A stretch of DNA of 64,000 nt from positions 1,550,001 through 1,614,000 of the forward strand of contig JAPFFF010000016.1 of the NCBI GenBank assembly GCA_039105265.1, in the 5' to 3' direction. Every line of letters begins with the position of its first letter. Positions within the stretch are counted from its first letter, which is position 1. Below, piece after piece: positions 38,391-47,386 of the stretch. The notes under the pieces are model-generated. The model had not been told where the DNA came from. It ran no database searches and saw only the letters and a program-made list of their open reading frames with translations. The DNA is from Tritrichomonas musculus (taxonomy: Eukaryota; Parabasalia; Tritrichomonadida; Tritrichomonadidae). The translations under genes were made by a program, and so were the position numbers.

Positions 38391-38546
38391 ACAGCATTGC
38401 ATCTTGCAGTTGAAAGAAGAAATCTTGAAATAATAAAACTTTTGCTCCAAAAGGAAGAGATTGACATTAATATAGAGGATAGTCAAGGAAAAAAGCCAAT
38501 CGACTATTCTGAAAATGATGAAATTAAACAATTACTTTCAAAATGA
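38391..38546 (+). pseudogene. terminal ankyrin unit, copy 1 (possibly an exon)
   Basis: Without its own start codon in the expected place, this stretch encodes NNHFEKATALHLAVERRNLE, then IIKLLLQKEEIDIN and a C-terminal cap GKKPIDYSENDEIKQLLSK before TGA. This is the normal end of an ankyrin protein. It is preceded by CACTCAG, which could be a splice acceptor. Either it is the last exon of the gene that begins at 35396 or a stranded fragment. The same unit ends copy 2. Confidence 0.6.
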
Positions 38547-38613
38547 TTTTCCATTCATTTTAAAATGGCAATTAATAAAAATTAATCAATTATTTTTTCT
38601 TCATATTATATTA

Positions 38614-38886
38614 AGACCTGTCCGACAAGCTTCTCTTGATGATAGTGATTTCATTGTTGACATGATTCGACAATTAATGCGAGTATACTTCGAAACAAAA
38701 AAATTACCAGTTATTTCAGGAATTAAAGAAACGTATGATTTGATGCAAAAAGATCATCAAACTTATCCAATTTTTATTGCAGAAGACAGAGATGAGAAAA
38801 AAACAAAAGAAACGATAAAACTTGGTGCAGCTACTCATGGTATTTTATACAAAAGTGCCAAAAAGATCCAATCTTTTATTTTCTGA
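38614..38886 (+). pseudogene. GNAT acetyltransferase fragment
   Basis: Open in frame from RPVRQASLDDSDFIVDMIRQ to YPIFIAEDRDEKKTKETIKLGAA, this resembles the N-terminal half of a GCN5-related N-acetyltransferase (R-x-A-x-x-x-D, then I-x-x-M-I/L-x-x-L and an F-I-A-E-D strand). The acetyl-CoA-binding motif A (Q/R-x-x-G-x-G/A) is not present before the stop, so the gene is truncated at the 3' end. Its 5' end coincides with the end of the duplicated ankyrin segment (38620), which suggests the duplication landed in or next to the start of this gene. Confidence 0.55.
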
Positions 38887-38952
38887 AGTACGATAAAGGC
38901 CAAATTTGACCTTAACTGCATTCGGCAAATCAGATGTCAAAACAAAACAAAA

Positions 38953-38953
<1 letters not shown>

Positions 38954-39002
<49 letters not shown>
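38954..39002 (+). repeat. poly(A) tract of 49 bases
   Basis: An uninterrupted run of 49 A preceded by CAAAACAAAAC. It does not follow a recognisable retroposon body. The length may be imprecise in the assembly. Confidence 0.8.
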
Positions 39003-39004
<2 letters not shown>

Positions 39005-39202
39005 GAATATGCTGCCACTTTATGATAAAACTCATATATTGTGAAATATTTAAATGAACATAATAATAATAAAAAATAATAATGCATCTAAATGATTTAT
39101 GACGATAATAAAGTCACATATAAAATAATTTAGCTGTCACGAAATTGGATCCAAATGTTTTAATAAATAATTAAATCAATATTATATAGACATAAATCAA
39201 TA

Positions 39203-39679
39203 CACCTGTTTCACTTTTGTAACGGAAAAATCCACTTTCGAAACGGAAATTTTCACTTTCGTAACGGAAAATACAAAAGCATAAGAAAATTTAAAGCATT
39301 TCAAATATTTTAATGAATTTTAGTATAATAACAACTAATATTGCCATAGATTTCATTTTTTATGGAAAATTCTTTTTTAAGATTGATCAAATATTAAATA
39401 ATATGTTTCGTTTTAAAAATCACTAATTCTTCATATATATGTATAATTTATTAAATAAATTATGCAAATTTGCTATTTAAGTAAATTTTTTTAAAGAAGA
39501 GATTATAAGGGATGCTTAAATATTATATGCAATATATAATAAATAAAAGGTGTTAACTTTAAAATCACAAATTTTTATAACAAAAATCATATATTCATGA
39601 AAATTTCATATTTTCCGTAACAAAAATGAAAATTTCGGTTACGAAAGTGGAATTTTCCGTTACAAAAGTGAAACAGGTG
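39203..39679. mobile_element. TA-flanked MITE with about 28-bp inverted ends
   Basis: A 477-bp non-coding element running from CACCTGTTTCACTTTTGTAA to its inverted counterpart TTACAAAAGTGAAACAGGTG, flanked by TA on both sides (39201-39202 and 39680-39681), as in Tc1/mariner-type elements. The CACTTT[CT]G[AT]AACGGA word is repeated three times inside the left end and at least twice inside the right. Confidence 0.8.
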
Positions 39680-40079
39680 TATTAAATCAATATTATATTT
39701 ATGAACTTTTAATTGAATTTTTTCCTTCTTTAAAATAAAAATTGATAAAATTTTCATTAAAATTCTAAGACAAACTTTTTTTTAAAAGGGAGAATTGAGT
39801 GCCAAATTGAATAAAGGCCAATTATTAGGCGAATTTTTACTAAAAAACGATCAAATTAGAATAATAAACTAAGTTTTTTAATTATTACCTTATTCACAAA
39901 AAAATTGAGAGTTTTTAATTCAAATTTTCTATGAGTCTTCAGAAAGTAGAACGATAAGTAGGGACAAATTATTTTTTTAAAAATACCATATCTTTCAATT
40001 TTGAGAAGATGAAAATAAAAAAAAAAGAATATAAAAAAGTTATTTATTCAGGAAAAATGCATTTTAAATAGTTTTGGGA

Positions 40080-40150
40080 GCCTTTGAGGGCTAAGCCCAA
40101 TTGGTTAAGGTAATAGCGGGAGCCTCAGCCTGAGATGAATGAAAGTAATC
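40080..40150 (+). other. possible tRNA-derived relic
   Basis: AAGCCCAATTGGTTAAGGTA followed by AGCGGGAGCCTCAGCCTGAG resembles a D-arm/A-box region and half of an anticodon arm, but there is no B-box and no acceptor pairing. The GC content is far above the surroundings. It may be a decayed tRNA or SINE head; I cannot fold it into a complete tRNA. Confidence 0.25.
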
Positions 40151-40346
40151 ATGCCTTTATAACTTAAAAAAAATATTTAGCTTTATTCAAATTTGAGAGG
40201 ACGATAAGAAGGGACAAATTAAAAAATAAGTTTAAAATAGAAAATGAAAACTCCTTCCTCAAAAAACTCACTTGTGATGTGAAAAAATTGAAATGCAAAA
40301 TTATCCCTTCTGAAATTGAGAAAAAAAAATCATTTTAATAAAAGTC

Positions 40347-41516
40347 ATGAGTTCTCAGGAATACTTGGACATGATGAAGGAAATCCAAGAAAACATTCTA
40401 AATTTTCTTGATGGAGAAGATAATTCAGAGGAAAATTTATTAATTCTCGAAGACAAATTTAATAATACAAAAATAAGTGATAACAAGTATGATCTTTTAT
40501 CATTACTACACTTAATTTCCAAAATTTGTAATAATCATTATCGTTTTCCAAATTTTTTCAACAAAATCGAAAAAATTTTGCTATTTTTCAAAGACAGCAT
40601 CAAAAAATGCTTTTCAAATTCAGAAGTATTCAATATTTTTAAGAGCAACAAAAGGATTCTTTTATTCCTCATTGAACAAAAAATAATTGTTATTGATGAA
40701 TATATAGTAAGAAAAATTACAAAGACAGACAAATACATAAAAGCGAAATATCCACAATATTTTCAGCCCGAAATTCAACCATCCATCAATGAAAAATGGT
40801 TCACAAAATATGATCCAGAGGATCAAAAATTAAAGGTAAATGGGTGGGTTGAAGATATAAAGAAAGAATTACCAGAAAACTTTTATGAAAAACGAAAGGA
40901 AGGCGAAAACGACGATCAAATCTGTGAATTGATCCGAAATGACAAGATTACAGAATTTGCTGCGTATGTTTCTAGAAAAGGTATTTCACTTGACGCAAAA
41001 ATTCAACCATCAATTTATGAAACAAATTCATTTTTACTTAAAAAACAAATAAAACAAGATAAAGAATTTTCATTTATTGAGTATGCTGTATTTTTTGGCT
41101 CAATTCAAATATTTAACTATTTGCGATTTGAGGGTGTTGAATTAACGCCATCGTTGTGGCTTTTGGCCATTCATGGTCAAAACTCAGAAATGATTCACTT
41201 TCTCGAAGACAATCATGTTGAATTAAAGGATGAGTCATACAGACAAATTTTTTATGAATCAATCAAATGCCACCACAACGACATTGCAAATTACTTAATA
41301 AACTACTTTTTACAAAATGAAGAAGAAAAATCACAGGATACGATCAATCAATGTCTCAAATATTATAATTTTGCTTTTTTGAAAAAAGAGTCCATTAGTG
41401 AATCCTCATTTTGCAACTTGTGCAAATACGATTATTGTGCATTTGTTGATAATCTTTTGAAATGCAAAGATATAGATGTAAACAAAAAAGAAATTATCAA
41501 TATTCTGTTAATATAA
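40347..41516 (+). CDS. DUF3447/ankyrin-family protein, copy 2
   Basis: A 389-residue module starting MSSQEYLDMMKEIQENILNF, nearly the same as copy 1. By eye the two differ at about ten scattered positions plus one clustered patch at about residues 152-164 (PKYIPRYNTNG in copy 1 versus TKYDPEDQKLKVNG in copy 2), which adds three residues. It stops at the same INILLI after the DIDVN motif. The strong conservation of reading frame over both copies suggests the module is expressed or was until recently. Like copy 1 it has the ankyrin-like helix pairs (FSFIEYAVFFGSIQIFNYLR and following) and no enzymatic motif; a scaffold role is inferred. Confidence 0.8.
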   Translation: MSSQEYLDMMKEIQENILNFLDGEDNSEENLLILEDKFNNTKISDNKYDLLSLLHLISKICNNHYRFPNFFNKIEKILLFFKDSIKKCFSNSEVFNIFKSNKRILLFLIEQKIIVIDEYIVRKITKTDKYIKAKYPQYFQPEIQPSINEKWFTKYDPEDQKLKVNGWVEDIKKELPENFYEKRKEGENDDQICELIRNDKITEFAAYVSRKGISLDAKIQPSIYETNSFLLKKQIKQDKEFSFIEYAVFFGSIQIFNYLRFEGVELTPSLWLLAIHGQNSEMIHFLEDNHVELKDESYRQIFYESIKCHHNDIANYLINYFLQNEEEKSQDTINQCLKYYNFAFLKKESISESSFCNLCKYDYCAFVDNLLKCKDIDVNKKEIINILLI

Positions 41517-44190
41517 TTTGAATTAATAATTATTTAATTACATTTAAAATAATATTTTTCAATTACATTCAGAATCATATCTTTCAATGGAATTTAAAAT
41601 CATATCTTTCAATGAAATTCAAAATCATATCTTTCGATATAATTCATAATCATATCTTTCAATATAATTCAAAATTATATCTTTCAATGAAATTCTAAAT
41701 TATATCTTTCAATATAATTTTGATATAATAATAATTTGTAAGACAGCATTATATTTGGCGGTTGAAAAAGGGAACATTGAAATTGTGAAACTTTTATTAA
41801 CGAATGACAAACTTGACATCAACATTCTTAATATTTTTCATAATTTTTTTATGAAATTCAAAATCATATCTTTCAATGCAATTCAAAATCATATCTTTCA
41901 ATGACATTCAAAATCATATCTTTCAATGGCGTTCAAAGTCATATCTTTCAATAAGATTATAAATTATACCTTTCAATGCAATTCAAAATCATATCTTTCA
42001 ATATAATTCAAAATCGTTTCTTTCAATGAAATTTTGATATAATAATAATTTGTAAGACAGCATTATATTTAGCAGTTATAGAAGAAAACATTGAAATTGT
42101 GAAACTTTTATTAACGAATGACAAACTTGACATCAATGTTCTCAATATTTTTCATAATTTTTTAAAAAATTCAAAATCATATCTTTCGATATAATTCATA
42201 ATCATATCTTTCAATATAATTCAAAATTATATCTTTCAATGAAATTCAAAATTATATCTTTCAATGAAATTCTAAATCATATCTTTCAATGAAATTCTAA
42301 ATCATATCTTTCGATATAATTCATAATCATATCTTTCAATATAATTCAAAATTATATCTTTCAATGAAATTCTAAATCATATCTTTCAATGAAATTCTAA
42401 ATCATATCTTTCAATTACATTCAAAATTATATCTTTCAATGAAATTCTAAATTATATCTTTCAATATAATTCTAAATCATATCTTTCAATATAATTCAAA
42501 ATTATATCTTTCAATGAAATTCTAAATCATATCTTTCAATATAATTCAAAATTATATCTTTCAATGAAATTCTAAATTATATCTTTCAATATAATTTTGA
42601 TATAATAATAATTTGTAAGACAGCATTATATTTGGCGGTTGAAAAAGGGAACATTGAAATTGTGAAACTTTTATTAACGAATGACAAACTTGACATCAAC
42701 ATTCTTAATATTTTTCATAATTTTTTTATAAAATTCAAAATCATATCTTTCAATGAAATTCAAAATCATATCTTTCAATGGAATTCAAAATCATATCTTT
42801 CAATGGAATTCAAAATCATATCTTTCAATGTCATTCAAAATCATATCTTTCAATAACATTCAAAATCATATCTTTCAATGGAATTCAAAATCATATCTTT
42901 CAATGTCATTCAAAGTCATATCTTTCAATAAGATTATAAATTATACCTTTCAATGCAATTCAAAATCATATCTTTCAATATAATTCAAAATTATATCTTT
43001 CAATGAAATTCTAAATCATATCTTTCAATGAAATTCAAAATTATATCTTTCAATGAAATTCTAAATCATATCTTTCAATGGAATTCAAAATCATATCTTT
43101 CAATGTCATTCAAAGTCATATCTTTCAATAAGATTATAAATTATACCTTTCAATGCAATTCAAAATCATATCTTTCAATATAATTCAAAATTATATCTTT
43201 CAATGAAATTCAAAATCATATCTTTCAATATAATTCAAAATTATATCTTTCAATGAAATTCTAAATCATATCTTTCAATGAAATTCTAAATCATATCTTT
43301 CAATTACATTCAAAATTATATCTTTCAATGAAATTCTAAATTATATCTTTCAATATAATTCTAAATCATATCTTTCAATATAATTCAAAATTATATCTTT
43401 CAATGAAATTCTAAATCATATCTTTCAATATAATTCAAAATTATATCTTTCAATGAAATTCTAAATTATATCTTTCAATATAATTTTGATATAATAATAA
43501 TTTGTAAGACAGCATTATATTTGGCGGTTGAAAAAGGGAACATTGAAATTGTGAAACTTTTATTAACGAATGACAAACTTGACATCAACATTCTTAATAT
43601 TTTTCATAATTTTTTTATAAAATTCAAAATCATATCTTTCAATGAAATTCAAAATCATATCTTTCAATGGAATTCAAAATCATATCTTTCAATGGAATTC
43701 AAAATCATATCTTTCAATGTCATTCAAAATCATATCTTTCAATAACATTCAAAATCATATCTTTCAATGGAATTCAAAATCATATCTTTCAATGCCATTC
43801 AAAATCATATCTTTCAATTACATTCAAAATCATATCTTTCAATATGATTCAAAATCATATTTTTAAATGACATTTAAAATCAATCTTTCAATGAAATTCA
43901 AAATCATATCTTTCAATGAAATTCAAAATCATATCTTTCAATATAATTCTAAATCATATCTTTCAATATAATTCAAATTCGTTTCTTTCAATGAAATTTT
44001 GATGTTATAATTATTTGTATGCCAGCATTATATTTAGCAGTTATAGAAGAAAACATTGAAATTGTGAAACTTTTATTAACAAATGATAAACTTGACATCA
44101 ATCTTGGATATATTTTTCATTGTTTTTTATAAAATTCAAAATCTTTTCTTTTAATACCATCACAAATCACTCAGGTAATAATCACTTTGA
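41517..44190 (+). repeat. 24-bp satellite with ankyrin cassettes, copy 2
   Basis: Same 24-bp satellite as copy 1 but longer, with five ankyrin cassettes at about 41743-41825, 42057-42140, 42620-42703, 43509-43592 and 44023-44107. Cassettes 3 and 4 are identical over a long distance (offset 889 bp), showing a recent tandem duplication of cassette plus satellite. In all three plus frames the satellite reads as 8-residue repeats (FKIISFNx, IQNHIFQx, NSKSYLSM) with few stops. Confidence 0.9.
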
Positions 44191-44353
44191 AAAAGCAACA
44201 GCATTGCATCTTGCAGTTGAAAGAAGAAATCTTGAAATAATAAAACTTTTGCTCCAAAAGGAAGAGATTGACATTAATATAGAGGATAGTCAAGGAAAAA
44301 AGCCAATCGACTATTCTGAAAATGATGAAATTAAACAATTACTTTCAAAATGA
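44191..44353 (+). pseudogene. terminal ankyrin unit, copy 2 (possibly an exon)
   Basis: Identical in translation to the copy 1 terminal unit (TALHLAVERRNLEIIKLLLQ ... KKPIDYSENDEIKQLLSK), again preceded by ATCACTCAG. It is the expected C-terminal end of the ankyrin protein whose N-terminal module is at 40347. Confidence 0.6.
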
Positions 44354-44770
44354 TTTTCCATTCATTTTAAAATGGCAATTAATAAAAATTAATCAATTAT
44401 TTTTTCTTCATATTATATTAAGACCTGGTGTAACTTTTCAATCTTCAAATAAATTAGATTACAGTAGTTAATTTAATATTGTAATTGTATATATTATGGC
44501 AACACGGAGGAATATAAACTTAACTTTTCTGAGAATTTGTGAAAATTGTAAAAATGCAATTATCTTATTATATTAAATAAAAAAATTAAATTTAATATAA
44601 ATTTAAAATTTATTTAAAAATATAAAGTGCGTGTTATATCCGTAGAAATTTATTATGTGGTGCATACATCTTTTTAAAAAGAAAAAAAAAAAAAAATTCA
44701 CGAATGCAATTTAACTTTTTCTATAATATTGAAATTTAGAGTGATTTATTGATTTTTACCTGAATATTTA
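44354..44770. other. AT-rich spacer
   Basis: About 400 bp after the duplicated segment with no supported feature; one A14-type run near 44680. Confidence 0.5.
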
Positions 44771-45225
44771 ATAAGACAGCGTTGATTTATGCTGCATCAG
44801 AAGATAATATAGAAATTGTTGAATTATTATTAAGACATGAAGGCATTGATATTAACTTAAAAGACATTTTAAATCAAAGAATTCATAATATTCATATGCA
44901 ACTTTTTTTATTCAGTTGAAGATTTGAAGATTTGAATTATTTGAAATTTCTTCTTTCAAATAGCTGTATTCATATGCAACTTTTTTTATTCACTACTAAT
45001 TAGTAGTGAAGGCAATCAACATACAAAAGAAAACAGCTATTTGAAAGAAGAAATTTCAAGACTTCAAAAAAGACAGTCACAAGAAAAGCAACAAGTCAAG
45101 ACAGGCTCAATTGGATTCCAAATTCTTGATGAAAGTGAAATTAATAATCTTTGAAAAAATAGAAGAAATTGGATCAGGTGGAGGAGGGAAAGTGATGAAA
45201 GTTAGATTGGGAAGCTTTCCATCTT
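44771..45225 (+). pseudogene. ankyrin-kinase gene remnant
   Basis: After TAATAAGACAG comes one ankyrin repeat, ALIYAASEDNIEIVELLLRH then EGIDIN (44774-44863). It is followed by sequence with stops and hairpins, then a coiled-coil stretch (EEISRLQKRQSQEKQQVKTG), GFQILDESEINNL, and the glycine-rich loop of a protein kinase, KIEEIGSGGGGKVMKVRLGS. The kinase ends there, with no VAIK lysine or catalytic core. The order ankyrin, coiled coil, kinase is known among trichomonad proteins. Several frame breaks and the truncation mark it as dead. Confidence 0.6.
44938..45062. repeat. nested palindromes inside the kinase remnant
   Basis: A 28-bp inverted repeat (AAATTTCTTCTTTCAAATAG at about 44943-44968 and its complement at 45034-45061) brackets a perfect 22-bp palindrome TTCACTACTA/ATTAGTAGTGAA near 44989-45010. 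A direct repeat of TTCATATGCAACTTTTTTTA occurs at about 44892 and 44970. Confidence 0.7.
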
Positions 45226-45547
45226 TTCCATTCTAATAATGGGAATGTAAAAAATTCAAGTTTTTGAATAATACATTTGATAATTTATTCAATATTGAAA
45301 TGCATTTTCATATATTTTTCTTTGACATATGCATCAGAAACTCTTAGCAGAAAATGAATAGAAAAATAACTTTTGGATTTTTTTTCCTTTTTACTTAGGT
45401 TCACTAACTAGAATCATAAGAATCATCGTCACTATTATTACTACTTCCGTCACTATCAGTTCTCGTACGATGAATTTCATGCAATTCGGAATTAATATGC
45501 GCATTCAGTGCATCTATTCTCATGAGCAACTGGTTGAGCGATGGATA
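45226..45547. other. spacer, nothing assigned
   Basis: About 320 bp with no recognisable gene, between the kinase remnant and the broken BTB gene that comes from the other strand. Confidence 0.5.
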
Positions 45548-46790
45548 CTACTCTGATAGTCTAGCAATGAAGTCAGGCCCACCATCACGATCATCAACTT
45601 CGCTATCTCTGAAAATTGAATCGTTTAATTCAAATTTGTATAAAGGATGCAAAACACCAAAAATATCAAACTTTGAAATATTTAAAGTAGAAGTCACACC
45701 AGAGTCATCACTATTATCACCATTCAATGATTCAGAAGATCGATGCAAAATAAATTTAATAGACCTCACAAAAGTGACAATTTTATTGACCTTACATTTT
45801 CAGAAATTCCACTTTTGTTACAATTGTGAATTTCAATGTAATTTTTCATATCAGAGCTTGCCAAAAGTGACCATGACACTGGATATTTATTCCTATCCAA
45901 ACAGTTAAACGAATACGATTCAATATCAAATGAAAATGAATGAAAATTGATCGTAAATGACGGTTTTAATTTGTCTTCAATTAGGAATCTATTTGGTCCT
46001 TCATTTACAATTGAATTTGAATCAACATTATATTCTTTACTGTCAGATTCATGCGTTGAAAAATAACCACTATCTGTAAAATTGACCTGTGAAGGTGAAT
46101 TTGATAGAATTTCTTTGAATTTGTCAACTTTTGAAATGTCAAAATATGGACATGAAAGAAGCGTCTGTAAAAGTTCGTACGATGGATATTTTGATATAAA
46201 CGAATTTATAGTTGTCTCAATTTGTCCATATTTGTCACTTTCAATATCAACCGTTTTTAATTCAAAAAGAAGAGATTTAATTATGCTGATGGCCGAGTCA
46301 AGATCAATGGAAACCTTTTCTTTTATTATATAATTAACTGAAAAATAGGAAATGTATGAATTTTCACTACTTTGAAGGTATTTGTTGACATTGTTGAAAT
46401 AAATGGAAAATTTGCTCAAATCAAAATCATGGTCTATTGATTTTTGACATTGAAAAAATTTAGAAACTTCGTCTGTTGTCGGATTTATTGTTATAAATTG
46501 CTTGGCTGCTTTTAAAATATTATCTTCTTTTCGTTTTAGATATATTGACATTACGTAGAAAAAAAAGCATCAGTTTTGCTAATTTTAATATGTTTCCCAT
46601 AAAAATAGGAAATTAAATCGTTAATAGGACCTTCAATCGATGGCAATGTAATAATATTAACTGGATCATTTTCTGAAATTAGATTAGATTGAAGTTGAAC
46701 TATTTCACGATTTACATAATATGCTTTGCCAAAATATATAAATTTTAAATCTGAAAATGTTGGAACAGCTAAAGAATAAAGTATCTCCAT
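45548..46790 (-). pseudogene. broken BTB/discoidin-like gene
   Basis: Three minus-strand frames in a row cover the parts of one protein like that at 32599-33894. At 46551-46790 lies a BTB-like N-terminus (MEILYSLAVPTFSDLKFIYF, with the conserved VNREIVQLQS core). At 45766-46551 lie the helical middle and the start of the discoidin domain (NKYPVSWSLLASSDMKNYIE). At 45548-45769 lies the end of that domain (VRSIKFILHRSSESLNGD ... FDIFGVLHPL). The first break falls in a run of T (8-9 bases) around 46559-46566, where a one-base slip would join the frames. The second falls at a small duplication encoding VRSIK twice (about 45766-45790). Either a recent pseudogene or homopolymer/assembly errors; the host gene family is clear. 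Confidence 0.7.
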
Positions 46791-46862
46791 AAAAAAATTG
46801 TGACTATATTTGGTCTATTTTATAAATAATTCAATGAAAATTTTATATACAATTGCGAATTT

Positions 46863-47171
46863 ATGTATCCATCATATGTTATTTCAAATACAACAAATCC
46901 TGTTTAGAATAACGAATATGAGATTCCTATTAATGGAACAGAAACTTCAAAAGAAAAGATAATGGACGAACTTCATTTTCTAATTAGCAGGAGACATATC
47001 CGAGATCCAGCTGTAAGAAAAGAAGTAAATATCACATATGAAATGAAAGATGCAGGAAAATTAATATTTGAGGTTCAATCATTAGAAATTGATATCAATA
47101 TAAAAAATGCAATAAATTTTAAAATTTCAGCATCTTTTTATATTCTCCAAAAAGACGTTCTTGATTTTTGA
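46863..47171 (+). pseudogene. small protein gene with one in-frame stop
   Basis: From ATG at 46863 a single frame runs to 47171, interrupted by one TAG at 46905. The part after the stop contains a second ATG (46962) and 69 codons, including LHFLISRRHIRDPAVRKEVN. The composition is protein-like and continuous across the stop (NNEYEIPINGTETSKEKI precedes the second ATG), so the original product was probably about 102 residues. Family unknown. It could still be translated from the inner ATG. Confidence 0.4.
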
Positions 47172-47386
47172 AATCCAATTTGATAAAAAAGATTGTTAGA
47201 ATTTGATTTTGAGACAATTTCTCATTAACTGGACAATTCATCATTGAAAATCGTTATTTCAGTAATAAAATTTGATTATCATATGATATTTGTGTTTGAA
47301 TTATTCTTGAGTCATTTTTGATTAAAAATCAAGACATTCAAAATTTTTAAAACGATCATTTTTAATTGAAATTATACTTCATTATA

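Larger units (their letters stand above)
35316..38620 (+). repeat. segmental duplication, copy 1
   Basis: From CTCACTTGTGATGTG at 35316 to AGACCTG at 38620 this segment matches 40267-44427 in order: 5' leader, DUF3447-type coding region, 24-bp satellite with ankyrin cassettes, and terminal ankyrin unit. Copy 1 is about 850 bp shorter because its satellite has fewer cassettes. Confidence 0.9.
38887..40266. other. spacer between the duplicated segments
   Basis: About 1.4 kb without genes. It holds an A49 tract (38954-39002), a TA-flanked MITE (39203-39679), and near 40088 a GGGC-TAA-GCCC hairpin followed by a tRNA-like AATTGGTTAAGGTAATAGC stretch. Confidence 0.6.
40267..44427 (+). repeat. segmental duplication, copy 2
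   Basis: Second copy of the segment at 35316-38620. After AGACCTG (44421-44427) the sequences diverge, marking the duplication border. It contains an extra 889-bp tandem duplication inside its satellite. Confidence 0.9.

Noticed and set aside
38887-39002. Retroposon tail ending in poly(A)
   Set aside because: No LINE or SINE body or target duplication is seen around the A49 run.
38845-39087. 80-codon minus frame with a long Phe run
   Set aside because: It is the translation of the poly(A) tract in reverse.
36557-44190. Tandem array as CRISPR
   Set aside because: The repeats are contiguous 24-bp satellite without unique spacers, in a eukaryotic context.
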